Of a stretch of DNA of 64,000 bases, positions 1-11,242 are shown in pieces. Positions within the stretch are counted from its first letter, which is position 1, and each line of letters opens with the position of its first letter. The notes beneath the pieces are model-generated. The model was not told where the DNA came from. It was given only the letters and a program-made list of their open reading frames with translations, and did no database searches. The DNA lies in NCBI RefSeq assembly GCF_036195045.1, contig NZ_CP108100.1:186001-250000 (forward strand). The letters run 5' to 3'. The position numbers and the translations under genes are program-made. This stretch comes from Streptomyces sp. NBC_00236. GTDB lineage: Bacteria > Actinomycetota > Actinomycetes > Streptomycetales > Streptomycetaceae.

Positions 1-1107
1 AGCGGGGTGCGGCCGGGCATCCTGCCGGAGGCCTACCTCGAATACCTCTGGTACGACCCGTCGGTGCCTGTCGCCCGGCCCACCGGGACGCGGGCGTTCT
101 TCCCCGATCTCGGGCTGCTGGCCGCACGCACGGGGTGGGACGACGACGCCACGCTGGTGTCGTTCAAGGCCAGCCCCGGTGGCGGCCACCGGGCGTGGGA
201 GACCGCCGCGAAGCACCGGGCCGAGAAGGGCTGGGACACCCTGAACCAGGGGCACCACCACCCCGATTCGGGTTCGTTCGTGTTCGTTTCGCAGGGTGCG
301 TTCCTCGCCGTGGACGAGGGTTACAGCAACCGCAAGCGGGCCGCGCACCACAATCTGCTGCTGGTGGACGGGCAGGGGTACGCGGACGAGGACCGGTATC
401 ACGTGTACCGGGACATCCCCTTCGAGCGGCAGGCCCGGCAGCGCGACGTGCTCGTCTCCGACGACTGCGGGTGGGCGCACGCCACGGCGGAGATCGCCGC
501 GATGTACGACCCCGGTCTGGGGGTGCGGCGGCTCGACCGGACGCTGGTGTTCACCCCGTCGGGGCGCCTGGTGCTGCTGGACCTCGCCGAGGCGGAGGCG
601 GCCCGGGAGTGGACGTTCCTGCTCCAGACCGACCGGCCCACCGAGCCGCGGCAGGACGGCAGCCGGCTGATCCGCTCCGGTAAGGCCGCGGCCCGGCTGC
701 GGCAGTTCGCCCCCGCCGACGGCCGTGTCGTGGGCGAGGTCACCGAGGTGGCGGCCAACCCGACGTCGAGCACGCCGGAACTGCGCCTCACCCGCACGCT
801 GCACACGCTGCGCTCGACCACGACGCGGTCGGCGGAGGCGCTGTTCCTCACCACGATCGCCCCGGGAACCGACACCCACGCCGCCCGGGTTCCCTGCACC
901 GAGGGCCAGGGCGTGACCTTCGGGACCGAGACCGTGCTGCTCTCCCCCGTCGCCCGGCGCATCCGCGCCGAAGGGGTCCTCGCCGACGCGGCAGCCGTAC
1001 TGCTCACCGAAGGTGACGCCCCGTACGTCGTGGCGGCGACCCGGCTGGAGCTGGGCGGCAAGGTGCTCCTCGACGTGGCGGAACCGTACACAGGGAAGGT
1101 CGGCTGA
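1..1107 (+). CDS. heparinase II/III-like polysaccharide lyase, 5' end missing
   Basis: The reading frame is open from base 1, so the start lies upstream of the window; about 368 codons remain. The visible part matches the C-terminal beta-sandwich half of heparinase II/III-type lyases: the HHHPDSGSF stretch resembles the conserved H-x-H-x-D-x-x-SF motif, preceded by a block in which an imported or bound uronic-acid polymer would be cleaved by beta-elimination. No signal peptide can be judged because the N terminus is absent. It is followed 2 bp later by a membrane protein gene and then by secreted carbohydrate-active enzymes on the same strand, including a PL8 lyase, which supports a role in breaking down uronate-containing glycans. 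The substrate (heparin, alginate, other) cannot be told from the fragment. Confidence 0.8.
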   Translation, partial: SGVRPGILPEAYLEYLWYDPSVPVARPTGTRAFFPDLGLLAARTGWDDDATLVSFKASPGGGHRAWETAAKHRAEKGWDTLNQGHHHPDSGSFVFVSQGAFLAVDEGYSNRKRAAHHNLLLVDGQGYADEDRYHVYRDIPFERQARQRDVLVSDDCGWAHATAEIAAMYDPGLGVRRLDRTLVFTPSGRLVLLDLAEAEAAREWTFLLQTDRPTEPRQDGSRLIRSGKAAARLRQFAPADGRVVGEVTEVAANPTSSTPELRLTRTLHTLRSTTTRSAEALFLTTIAPGTDTHAARVPCTEGQGVTFGTETVLLSPVARRIRAEGVLADAAAVLLTEGDAPYVVAATRLELGGKVLLDVAEPYTGKVG

Positions 1108-1109
1108 TC

Positions 1110-1712
1110 ATGCAGGCAACTCTCTCGTCCGGCTGGCCGACGCTGCTGCGGCGGCTGGAGTTCGTGGCCTACCCGGCCGCGGCCGGAGCCGCGTTCGCCG
1201 TGCTGTCGCTGGGGGTGGTGACCTGGCTGCCCGCGCTCGCCGCGATGGCGCACGGGCTCCAGCGGTGGCGGGCCGATGGGGACAGCCGGACCTTCGTCCA
1301 TACGTTCACGGCCTTCCCGCGCTACTGGCGGGCGCTGTGGCGGCATTCGCTCGTCTCCACGGCGGCCGGAGGCGTCCTGGCGGCCAACATCGTCCATCTG
1401 CTGGGCCGTTCGGAGCCGTGGTCCTTCGTGCTGCTGGCGGCCCAGGTGGGCATCGCGGCCGCCCTGGTCATCCACCATGTGGCGTTCGCGGCCGAGGCCG
1501 GCCGGGCTCCGGGCGGCACGGTCCGCGCCTGGACCCGGGGCGCGCTGGCGCTCGGCTTCGGCTCGGCCGCCCGGGGCACCGCGCTGCTCGGCGCGGTGGT
1601 CTCCGCCGTGCTCCTCTCTCTCGTCGTACCGCTGGGGCCACTGCTGCTCGGCCCGAGCATTCCCGTACTGCTCGCTCTGTCCTTCGCTGATCCCAGGAGG
1701 CACACCCCATGA
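1110..1712 (+). CDS. DUF624 (YesL-like) membrane protein
   Basis: A 200-residue protein with about four to five hydrophobic segments (roughly residues 18-50, 83-103, 107-128 and 150-190) and a short charged C terminus. The pattern, with a W-L-P-A-L helix end and an aromatic, basic loop around residues 60-80, fits the DUF624/YesL family. These proteins often sit beside polysaccharide ABC transporters and uronan-degradation genes in Gram-positive bacteria; their molecular role is not known. The ATG has a GGGAAGGT ribosome site about 9 nt upstream and begins 2 bp after the lyase stop. Its own stop overlaps the next start (ATGA), indicating translational coupling. The family call is by pattern and context, so moderate. 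Confidence 0.65.
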   Translation: MQATLSSGWPTLLRRLEFVAYPAAAGAAFAVLSLGVVTWLPALAAMAHGLQRWRADGDSRTFVHTFTAFPRYWRALWRHSLVSTAAGGVLAANIVHLLGRSEPWSFVLLAAQVGIAAALVIHHVAFAAEAGRAPGGTVRAWTRGALALGFGSAARGTALLGAVVSAVLLSLVVPLGPLLLGPSIPVLLALSFADPRRHTP

Positions 1713-2788
1713 GCCACGCACTGCGTACCACCCTCGTCGCCGCGCTCGCCGTCGGCGCCCCGCTCGTCTTCCCCCCGCCCGCGGTGGCCGCTGCCACCGC
1801 CACCGCCTACTACGTGTCGCCGTCCGGCAGCGACAGCAACTCCGGTACGTCGGCGGGCTCCCCGCTCGCCACGATCCAGAAGGCGGTCGATCTGGCACCG
1901 ACGGGCGCGGTGGTCAACCTCGCCGCCGGTTCGTACAAGCAGGACGTCGTGACCAAGCGCGCCGGCGTCACGATCACCGGCCCGGCGAACGCCGTGGTGA
2001 AGGGGGCAGGTGACGCGCGGATCATTCAGGTGCAGCACGACTCGACGACGCTGAACGGATTCACCGTCGACGGGCTGCACGGGTCGTCCACCGATGTGGC
2101 GGGGTACCGCCTCAAGCTCATATATGTCATGAGCACGACTCCCGGGAACGGTGTGGGCGGTCTGCGCATCACCGGAATGACGCTGAAGAACGCCGCCGAC
2201 GAATGCCTGCGCGTGCGCTATCTGGTGACCGGCGCCGACATCTCGGGGAACACCATCACCGACTGCGGTGTCGCCGACTTCAGGTTCGGCGGCGGCGGCA
2301 AGAACGGCGAGGGCATCTACCTCGGTACGGCTCCGGAGCAGCAGGGTGCGAACGGGGCCCCGGACGCCGCTCCCGACATCAGCCGGAACAACCGCATCCA
2401 CCACAACACGATCGCCACCCGCGGCAACGAGTGCGTGGACGTGAAGGAGAACGCGACCAACAACTACGTCGAGTACAACGACTGCAGCCAGCAGAAGGAC
2501 TCCAGTTCCGGCGGGCTCGACGCGCGCGGCAGCGGCAACATCTTTCGCTACAACACGATCCACGACAACGTCGGCGCGGGCATCCGGCTCGGCGGAGACA
2601 CCGCGACCGACGGCATCGACACCAGCGTCTACGGCAACACGATCACCGGCAACGCCGGCGGCGGCATCAAGTTCATGCGCACCCCGCAGGGCCCCGTCTG
2701 CACCAACACGATGAGCGGGAACACCGGCGGCGACGCCGTGGGCACCTACGGCAGCGAGTACGCGCCGACCGGTGCGTGCCCCCAGTGA
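1709..2788 (+). CDS. secreted right-handed beta-helix protein (pectate-lyase-like fold)
   Basis: A 359-residue protein with a Sec-type signal peptide (hydrophobic core about residues 8-28, ending in an AxA-like site) followed by a YYVSPSGSDSNSGTS segment typical of DUF1565/PL-like parallel beta-helix proteins. The rest is a series of N- and G-rich turns (NTITGN, NTIHDN) spaced about 20-25 residues apart, the signature of right-handed beta-helix coils. Such proteins include polysaccharide lyases and hydrolases acting outside the cell, but no specific catalytic motif is certain here. AGGAGG lies 8 nt before the ATG; the start overlaps the upstream stop and the stop overlaps the next GTG, so it is within one coupled operon with the lyases. 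Confidence 0.8.
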   Translation: MSHALRTTLVAALAVGAPLVFPPPAVAAATATAYYVSPSGSDSNSGTSAGSPLATIQKAVDLAPTGAVVNLAAGSYKQDVVTKRAGVTITGPANAVVKGAGDARIIQVQHDSTTLNGFTVDGLHGSSTDVAGYRLKLIYVMSTTPGNGVGGLRITGMTLKNAADECLRVRYLVTGADISGNTITDCGVADFRFGGGGKNGEGIYLGTAPEQQGANGAPDAAPDISRNNRIHHNTIATRGNECVDVKENATNNYVEYNDCSQQKDSSSGGLDARGSGNIFRYNTIHDNVGAGIRLGGDTATDGIDTSVYGNTITGNAGGGIKFMRTPQGPVCTNTMSGNTGGDAVGTYGSEYAPTGACPQ

Positions 2789-3936
2789 GCGGCCGGGGAC
2801 CCGCGAGACGCGGGGTGCTGACGGCGGCGGCCGGGCTGGCCGCAGTCGTGGCGACGGCCCCGGGGGCACAGGCCGCCGATGGCCCGGGAGCCGGTGCGCG
2901 CCGCTCGCGCTGGACGACGTCGTGGGCGACCGCGCAGACCGCGCCGACGCCCACCGACACGGTGGCGAGCGCCGGACTGACGCAGGGCACGTTCACCGCG
3001 CACGTACGGCTGTCGGCCGGCGGACAGGTCCGGCTGCGCTACGGGCACGCCTTCGGCACCGTGCCGGTCCTCGTCGGTCCGGTGACCGCGGGCGGCAGGC
3101 CGGTGACCTTCGGCGGGCAGCGGCAGGCGTGGCTTGCCGCGGGTGCCTCGCTGACCAGTGACGCGGTCGCGGGCCTGCGGGCCGCCGAAGCCTCCCTCCT
3201 GGCCATCCGGACCGAACTGCCAGGCCCCACCGGCCCGTTGTCGTTCCACCGCAATACCCATGCCTCGCACGACGTCGACGGGGTCCGCACCACTTCGGTG
3301 TTCCTGCTGACGGGCGTCGAGGTGACGGGCGCGCACGGGCCGGTGATCGCGGTGCTGGGCGACTCCATCGCGGAGGGCGTCGGCACGCCCGACGACTCGG
3401 ATCTGCGCTGGCCCGACCAGCTGGCCAGGCGGCTGCCGGGCGCAGCGGTCGCCGATCTCGGGATCAGCGGCAACCGGGTGCTGCTGGACGACGCCCGGTT
3501 CGGACCGGGCGGGCAGGCCCGCTTCGACCGCGATGTGCTGTCCCTGCCCGGGCTGCGGACCGTTCTGGTCCACCTCGGGGTCAACGACCTCCAGCAGCCG
3601 CCCGGCCAGCTGGACCCGGCGCTCGTCCTGGCCGGCTACCGGCAGCTGGCGCTGCGCGCCCGTGACGCCGGGCTGCGGGTGATCGGCGCGACCATCGCCC
3701 CGTTCGGCGGCTGGACCCGCTGGACGCCCGAGCTGGAGACCGTACGGCAGCGGATCAACGCGGCCGTGCGGACCGGCCGGGTCTTCGACGCCGTGGCCGA
3801 CTTCGACGCGGCGCTGCGCGATACGGACCACCCGGAGCGGCTGCGGCCCGCGTACGACAGCGGCGACGGCCTCCACCCCAGTCCTTCCGGCCACGCGGCG
3901 CTCGCCGCGGCCGTCGACCGCCGACACCTTCTGTGA
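2785..3936 (+). CDS. secreted SGNH/GDSL esterase
   Basis: I place the start at the GTG at 2785, which overlaps the previous stop (GTGA). The N terminus has an arginine pair followed by a hydrophobic stretch and an AQA-like cleavage site, so export, possibly by Tat, is likely. The frame stays open upstream but that part is out-of-frame shadow of the beta-helix gene. Block I GDS carries the probable nucleophile Ser at about residue 194, block III is GVND, and the C-terminal DGLH supplies Asp and His at about 361 and 364. The 383-residue length fits the two-domain GDSL proteins that have an N-terminal beta-sandwich. In this operon it probably removes acetyl or other ester groups from extracellular glycan. 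Substrate is inferred only from context. Confidence 0.85.
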   Translation: MSGRGPARRGVLTAAAGLAAVVATAPGAQAADGPGAGARRSRWTTSWATAQTAPTPTDTVASAGLTQGTFTAHVRLSAGGQVRLRYGHAFGTVPVLVGPVTAGGRPVTFGGQRQAWLAAGASLTSDAVAGLRAAEASLLAIRTELPGPTGPLSFHRNTHASHDVDGVRTTSVFLLTGVEVTGAHGPVIAVLGDSIAEGVGTPDDSDLRWPDQLARRLPGAAVADLGISGNRVLLDDARFGPGGQARFDRDVLSLPGLRTVLVHLGVNDLQQPPGQLDPALVLAGYRQLALRARDAGLRVIGATIAPFGGWTRWTPELETVRQRINAAVRTGRVFDAVADFDAALRDTDHPERLRPAYDSGDGLHPSPSGHAALAAAVDRRHLL

Positions 3937-3947
3937 GGGCCCGCATC

Positions 3948-6362
3948 ATGAACCCAGGCACCACCAGGGGCACCACGCGCCGCACCGTCCTCGCCGGTGC
4001 GGCGGCGCTCGGCGCGGCCGCCGCCCTGCCGCTCACGCTCACGGCGGCCACCGCGCACGCCGCGGACCCGGTCGACGACGCAGCCTCGCTCCGGACCCGG
4101 TGGCACACCCTCCTCACCGGCGGCCCCGGCCTCGACCTCACGGACGCACGGATCGCCGCGGCCGTGGCCAGGATCGGCAAGGCCGCGACCACATCGGCGA
4201 AGGGCCTGGACCCGTCCCGTACCGACGGGCTGTTCCCCGACCTGACGAGCACCACGCTCTCCAACCACGTCACCACGTCGTTCAAACGCCTCGCGACCAC
4301 AGCGACCGCGTGGGCCGTCCCCGGCACCGTCCAGTACGGCGACGCCGCGCTGCGGGACCTGCTCCTGGCGGGCATCGACTGGATGCTGACGAATCGGTAC
4401 GGCCCCGGGCACACCCGCTTCGACAACGACTGGGACTGGGAGATCGGCTCCGCGCTCGCGCTCAACGACGCGGCCGTGCTGCTGTATGACGTGCTCGGAA
4501 CGGAACGCCTCGGACGGATCAACGCGGCCGTCCGCAGCTACACACCCGACCCGAACCTGTGGCGGGCCGACCGGCAGATCGCGACCGGCGCCAACCGGGT
4601 CTGGATCTCCACCGTGGTCGCCGTGAACGCGGTGCTCCGCGACAGCGGCGACGACCTCGTGCGGGTCCGTGACGCTCTTTCGGACGTCGAGGGTTCGGGT
4701 GCCAACAGCGTGCTCGCCTTCAACGACGCGGGCGCGGCGTCCGAGGGCACGGGCGAGGGCTTCTACTCCGACGGCTCGTTCCTCCAGCACTACAAGCACC
4801 CGTACAACGGCGGCTACGGCAAGGAACTGCTCAACAACCTGTCCCGGCTGCTGAACCTCCTCGCGGGTACGGCGTGGACGGTGACCGATCCCGATCTCGA
4901 CAACGTCCGGCTCTGGGTCGACGAGGGCTTCGATCCGCTGCTGGCGCGCGGCGACGTCATGGCGTCGGTGTGCGGGCGCGAGATCGCCCGGCCCAGCAAG
5001 CAGGGCCACGCCTCGGCGCAGACGGTCATCGAGGCGGTGGTCCGGCTGATCCCGAGCTTCCCCGGGGAGACCGCCGAACGGTTCGCCGCCCTGGTCAAGC
5101 AGTGGATCGCCGAGGACACCTACCGCGACTTCCTCGCCGTCACCGACCTCGCCTCCCTCGTCGCGGCCCGGAACGTCATCGCGTCCCCGGTTCCGGCGCG
5201 CGGCCCGCTGGTCGCCCACAAGCAGCATCCGCGGATGGACAAGGCGGCCCACCACCGGCCCTCGTTCGCCCTCGGCATCTCCGCGTACTCCTCCCGGATC
5301 TACAACTACGAGTCGATCCAGAACGAGAACCTGCACGCCTGGCATCTGTCCGACGGCATGGTGCTCCTCTACACCGACGACCTCGGCCACTACAGCGAGG
5401 ACTACTGGCCCACCGTCGATCCCGCGCGGCTGCCCGGCACCACCGTCCTCGCCGGCCGGCCCGCCGACGCGGCGGGCCAGCGCACCACCAGCACCGCCGA
5501 CTGGGCGGGCGGCGCCGCACTGCCGGGGACGACGCTGGGCGCGTACGGCATGGAGCTGCGGGCGTTCGGCAGTTCGCTGCACGGCCTCAAGAGCTGGTTC
5601 TGCCTCGACGACGTCATCGCGTGCGTCGGCTCGGGGATCAGTGCCGACGCGGGCACGGCCGAGACGATCGTGGAGAACCGGAAGCTGCGGGACCCGGCGG
5701 CGGCGCTCCTCGTCAACGGACAGGCCGCCCCGGCCGGCACCGGATGGTCGGCGCGGCTGGACCAGGTGCGATGGGTGCATGTCGCGGGGACGGGCGGCTA
5801 CGTCTTCCCCGAGCCCGTGACCCTGCACGGTGTGCGTGAGGACCGGACGGCGACCTGGCGCGAGATCAACCTCAAGTACGGCACGGACACCTCCGTCACC
5901 CGCCCGTACCTGACGCTGTGGCAGGACCACGGGACCGCGCCGGAGGGGGCGGGCTACTTCTGGCTCCAGGCACCGATGGCCTCCGCCGAGCGGACGAAGC
6001 AGTGGTCGTCCGCGCCTCCGGTGAAGCTGATCGCCCGCTCCACCGCCGTGCACGCGGTGCGCCGCTGCGCGGACGGGCTGCTCGCCGCGAACTTCTGGGG
6101 CGCCGGTACGGCCCAGGAACTCACCGCGGACGGACCGGCCTCGGTCCTCGTCCGGCCGGAGGGAAAGACGGTCACCGTCTCGCTGTCGGACCCGACCCAG
6201 CTGCGGTCCTCCGTCGTGCTGGACCTGGCCCGGCGCAATCTGAGCGTCGTCTCGGCCGGCCCGGGCATCACGGTGGCGCCGACCGGCACCGGCATCCGCA
6301 TCACCGCGGACACGGCCGAACTCCACGGTGCAACCCTCGACCTCACCCTGAAGAGGAGCTAG
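3948..6362 (+). CDS. secreted polysaccharide lyase family 8 (hyaluronate/chondroitin/xanthan lyase type)
   Basis: An 804-residue exported lyase. The N terminus TTRRTVLAG plus an alanine-rich core is a Tat-type signal. The family call rests on the (alpha/alpha)-toroid block WEIG at about 165 and on catalytic residues that line up with PL8 enzymes: Asn216 in the TGANR segment, His281 in DGSFLQH, Tyr290 nine residues later, and an Arg in the CGREIARPS segment. The C-terminal half is beta-sandwich. PL8 enzymes cleave beta-1,4 links next to glucuronate by beta-elimination. The ATG at 3948 is chosen because GAGGG sits 8 nt upstream; a GTG at 3933 overlapping the previous stop is the alternative. 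Hyaluronan, chondroitin and xanthan cannot be separated by eye. Confidence 0.88.
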   Translation: MNPGTTRGTTRRTVLAGAAALGAAAALPLTLTAATAHAADPVDDAASLRTRWHTLLTGGPGLDLTDARIAAAVARIGKAATTSAKGLDPSRTDGLFPDLTSTTLSNHVTTSFKRLATTATAWAVPGTVQYGDAALRDLLLAGIDWMLTNRYGPGHTRFDNDWDWEIGSALALNDAAVLLYDVLGTERLGRINAAVRSYTPDPNLWRADRQIATGANRVWISTVVAVNAVLRDSGDDLVRVRDALSDVEGSGANSVLAFNDAGAASEGTGEGFYSDGSFLQHYKHPYNGGYGKELLNNLSRLLNLLAGTAWTVTDPDLDNVRLWVDEGFDPLLARGDVMASVCGREIARPSKQGHASAQTVIEAVVRLIPSFPGETAERFAALVKQWIAEDTYRDFLAVTDLASLVAARNVIASPVPARGPLVAHKQHPRMDKAAHHRPSFALGISAYSSRIYNYESIQNENLHAWHLSDGMVLLYTDDLGHYSEDYWPTVDPARLPGTTVLAGRPADAAGQRTTSTADWAGGAALPGTTLGAYGMELRAFGSSLHGLKSWFCLDDVIACVGSGISADAGTAETIVENRKLRDPAAALLVNGQAAPAGTGWSARLDQVRWVHVAGTGGYVFPEPVTLHGVREDRTATWREINLKYGTDTSVTRPYLTLWQDHGTAPEGAGYFWLQAPMASAERTKQWSSAPPVKLIARSTAVHAVRRCADGLLAANFWGAGTAQELTADGPASVLVRPEGKTVTVSLSDPTQLRSSVVLDLARRNLSVVSAGPGITVAPTGTGIRITADTAELHGATLDLTLKRS

Positions 6363-6366
6363 ACCC

Positions 6367-7341
6367 TTGCTGTTCGACATGCCCCTGGAGCGGCTGCGCG
6401 AGTACCGGCCTGAGCCGGAGGAACCGGCGGACTTCGACGCCTTCTGGGAGAAGACCCTCACCGAGAGCGCCCGCCACGGCCTGGCCGCCGAGTTCGTCCC
6501 GTACGACGCCGGGTTCGCCACCGTCGACGTGTTCGACGTGACGTTCCACGGCTGGGGCGGACAGCCCGTGAAGGCGTGGCTGCTGCTCCCCCGGGAACGG
6601 CGGGGTCCGCTGCCCGCCGTCGTGCAGTACATCGGATACAACGGCGGCCGCGGCATCCCCTACTCCTGGCTCACCTGGAGCGCCCTCGGCTACGCCCACC
6701 TGGTGATGGACAACCGCGGGCAGGGCGGTGGCGGCAAGAACACCGCCGACACCGTGGACATCGGCCCGGACGGCAACGGCTCCTCCTCCCCCGGCTTCCT
6801 GACCCGGGGCATCGAGGACCCGTACCGGCACTACTACCGCCGGCTGATCACGGACGCGGTGCGGGCCGTCGACGCCGCGAAGGCCCATCCCGCGGTGGAT
6901 GCTTCCCGGGTCGCGGTGCTGGGCGGCAGTCAGGGCGGCGGCCTCGCGCTCGCCGTGGCGGGGCTGCGCGACGACGTCGTGGCGGCCGTCGCCGATGTGC
7001 CGTTCCTCTGCCACTACCGCCGTGCCTCGCAGATCACGGACGCGGGTCCGTACGCGGAGATCGCCCGCTGGCTGTCCGGGCACCGCTTCCGGATCGACGA
7101 GGCGATGGAGACCCTGTCGTACTTCGACGGCGTCAACTTCGCGGCCAGGGCGACCGCTCCGGCATGGTTCTCAGTGGGGCTGATGGACAGGATCTGCCCG
7201 TCGTCCACGGTGTTCGCCGCCTACCACCGCTATGCCGGTCCGGCGCAGATCGAGGTGTTCACGTACAACGGGCACGAGGGCGGCGCGGAGTACGACCTGC
7301 CGCGCAAGATCGCCGCGCTGCGCGGCGCGTTCGGTCAGTAG
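6367..7341 (+). CDS. acetylxylan esterase / cephalosporin-C deacetylase family
   Basis: A 324-residue alpha/beta hydrolase of the AXE1 (CE7) family. The N terminus LFDMPLERLREY and the RGQGGG loop are family hallmarks; the nucleophile elbow GGSQGG puts Ser at about residue 188, the acid is the Asp of GLMDRICP and the His is in the GHEGG segment near the C terminus. There is no signal peptide, so it would deacetylate imported oligosaccharides in the cytosol, complementing the secreted esterase upstream. The TTG start at 6367 is preferred because AGGAG lies about 9 nt upstream and it gives the usual N terminus; an ATG four codons in is the alternative. It is the last gene of the operon and meets the oppositely oriented oxidoreductase gene 10 bp away. 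Confidence 0.9.
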   Translation: MLFDMPLERLREYRPEPEEPADFDAFWEKTLTESARHGLAAEFVPYDAGFATVDVFDVTFHGWGGQPVKAWLLLPRERRGPLPAVVQYIGYNGGRGIPYSWLTWSALGYAHLVMDNRGQGGGGKNTADTVDIGPDGNGSSSPGFLTRGIEDPYRHYYRRLITDAVRAVDAAKAHPAVDASRVAVLGGSQGGGLALAVAGLRDDVVAAVADVPFLCHYRRASQITDAGPYAEIARWLSGHRFRIDEAMETLSYFDGVNFAARATAPAWFSVGLMDRICPSSTVFAAYHRYAGPAQIEVFTYNGHEGGAEYDLPRKIAALRGAFGQ

Positions 7342-7351
7342 CGGGTGCCGG

Positions 7352-8896
7352 TCACCGGCCCAGCGCCGCCATCGCGGCGTTGTGGCCGGGGACCCCGCTG
7401 ACCCCTCCGCCCCGCACCGCCCCGGCCCCGCAGAGCAGGACGTTCGCGTGCGCGGTCTCCACGCCCCAGCGGCCGGACTCCGGTGTCGCGTACGGGAAGG
7501 CGAGGTCCCGGTGGAAGATGTGGCCCCCGGGCAGCCGCAGGTCCCGTTCGAGGTCGAGCGGTGTCTTCGCCTCGATGCACGGCTCACCGTTCGCGTCGAG
7601 CGCCAGGCAGTCGGCGAGCGGCTCCTCCAGATGGGCGTCGAGCTCGGCCAGCGTGGCCTTGAGCAGCGTGGCACGGGTGCTGTCGTTGTCCGCGGCGAAG
7701 AGGCGGGCCGGGGTGTGCAGGCCGAACAGGGTCAGGGTCTGGTAGCCACGGGCGGCGAGATCCGGGCCGAGGATCGAGGGGTCCGTCAGCGAATGGCAGT
7801 AGATCTCCGAGGGCGGGGCGGTGGGCAGCCGGCCCGCCGCCGCGTCCCGGTAGGCGTCGGCCAGCTGCCCGTACCCCTCGGCGATGTGGAAGGTCCCGGC
7901 GAACGCCTGCCGCGGGTCCACGGACCGGTCCCGCAGCCGGGGCAGCCGGGTGAGCAGCATGTTCACCTTCAACTGGGCACCTTCCGCGGGCGTCGGCGGA
8001 GCGTCGCCGAGGAGCGCCGCGAGGGCCTCGGGCGAGGCGTTGACCAGGACGCGCCGCGCGCCGACGGCGGACTCACCGCTCTCCGTCCGCACCGTCACCT
8101 CGGCGTGCGTCCCGTCGGTGTCGATGCGGACCGCCTCGTGGCCCGTGCGGATCTGCGCACCGGCGGCGCGCGCGGCCCCGGCGAGGGCGTCGGTGAGCGC
8201 GCCCATACCGCCGACCGGGACGTCCCAGTCGCCGGTGCCGCCGCCGATCACGTGGTAGAGGAAGCATCGGTTCTGGAGCAGTGACGGGTCGTGGGCGTCG
8301 GCGAAGGTCCCGATGAGGGCGTCCGTGAGGACGACGCCCCGGACGAGGTCGTCGTCGAAGGTGTTCTCGACGGCGACGCCGATCGGTTCCTCGAACAGCA
8401 TGCGCCAGGCGTCCGCGTCGTCGATCCGCTCCCGCAGTGCCTCACGGGTGGGCAGTGGCTCGGTGAGGGTCGGGAAGACCCGCTCGGCGACCTGCCCGGT
8501 GCGCCCGTAGAACCGCTGCCACGCCTCGTACTCCCGGTCCGATCCGGTGAGGGCGGCGAAGGAGTCGCGGGTGCGCTCGCCGGCGACGAGCAGGCCGGTG
8601 GGGCGCCCGTCGCGGACGGCCGGGGTGTACGAGGAGACGGTCCGCTTGCGTACGGCGAAGTCCAGGCCGAGATCGCGGACGATCTTCGAAGGGAGCAGCG
8701 ACACGAGGTAGGAGTAGCGCGACAGCCGGGCGTCGACCCCGGGATACGGACGGGTCGAGACGGCCGCTCCCCCGGTGGTGCCCAGCCGTTCCAGGACCAG
8801 GACGGACTGTCCGGCGCGGGCGAGGTAGGCGGCGGCGACGAGGCCGTTGTGGCCGCCGCCGACGATCACTGCGTCATAGCTGTCTCGTACGGGCAT
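7352..8896 (-). CDS. FAD-dependent oxidoreductase, phytoene-desaturase (CrtI/NDSO) type
   Basis: A 514-residue flavoprotein. The N terminus holds a Rossmann dinucleotide-binding motif GGGHNGLVAA at about residues 12-21, followed by the ERLGTTGGAA segment; the C-terminal GAGAVRGGGVSGVPGHNAA segment is the FAD-closing motif of the CrtI-like amine-oxidase superfamily. Members include phytoene desaturases, pyridine nucleotide-disulfide oxidoreductase domain protein 2 and many uncharacterised bacterial homologues. No carotenoid genes are nearby, so a carotenoid role is not supported. The ATG has only a close AAGGG; no better start is visible. It ends 10 bp from the esterase gene and starts 61 bp from the kinase-TPR gene, so it may share transcription with the kinase. 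Confidence 0.8.
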   Translation of the reverse strand: MPVRDSYDAVIVGGGHNGLVAAAYLARAGQSVLVLERLGTTGGAAVSTRPYPGVDARLSRYSYLVSLLPSKIVRDLGLDFAVRKRTVSSYTPAVRDGRPTGLLVAGERTRDSFAALTGSDREYEAWQRFYGRTGQVAERVFPTLTEPLPTREALRERIDDADAWRMLFEEPIGVAVENTFDDDLVRGVVLTDALIGTFADAHDPSLLQNRCFLYHVIGGGTGDWDVPVGGMGALTDALAGAARAAGAQIRTGHEAVRIDTDGTHAEVTVRTESGESAVGARRVLVNASPEALAALLGDAPPTPAEGAQLKVNMLLTRLPRLRDRSVDPRQAFAGTFHIAEGYGQLADAYRDAAAGRLPTAPPSEIYCHSLTDPSILGPDLAARGYQTLTLFGLHTPARLFAADNDSTRATLLKATLAELDAHLEEPLADCLALDANGEPCIEAKTPLDLERDLRLPGGHIFHRDLAFPYATPESGRWGVETAHANVLLCGAGAVRGGGVSGVPGHNAAMAALGR

Positions 8897-8957
8897 GTCC
8901 CTTGGTAACACGGACGCGCGGCCCGGACCAGGCCCGCACTCCCACCGGACGTCGGGC

Positions 8958-11216
<2,259 letters not shown>

Positions 11217-11242
11217 CCCTGCTGTCGCCCCCGTCGCTCCGC

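Noticed and set aside
3636..6656. A minus-strand open frame of about 1000 codons over the PL8 lyase
   Set aside because: High GC keeps antisense frames open; the plus strand carries recognisable signal peptide and PL8 motifs.
7352..8896. Carotenoid biosynthesis gene
   Set aside because: Only the CrtI-like fold is present; no phytoene synthase, cyclase or GGPP synthase in the window.
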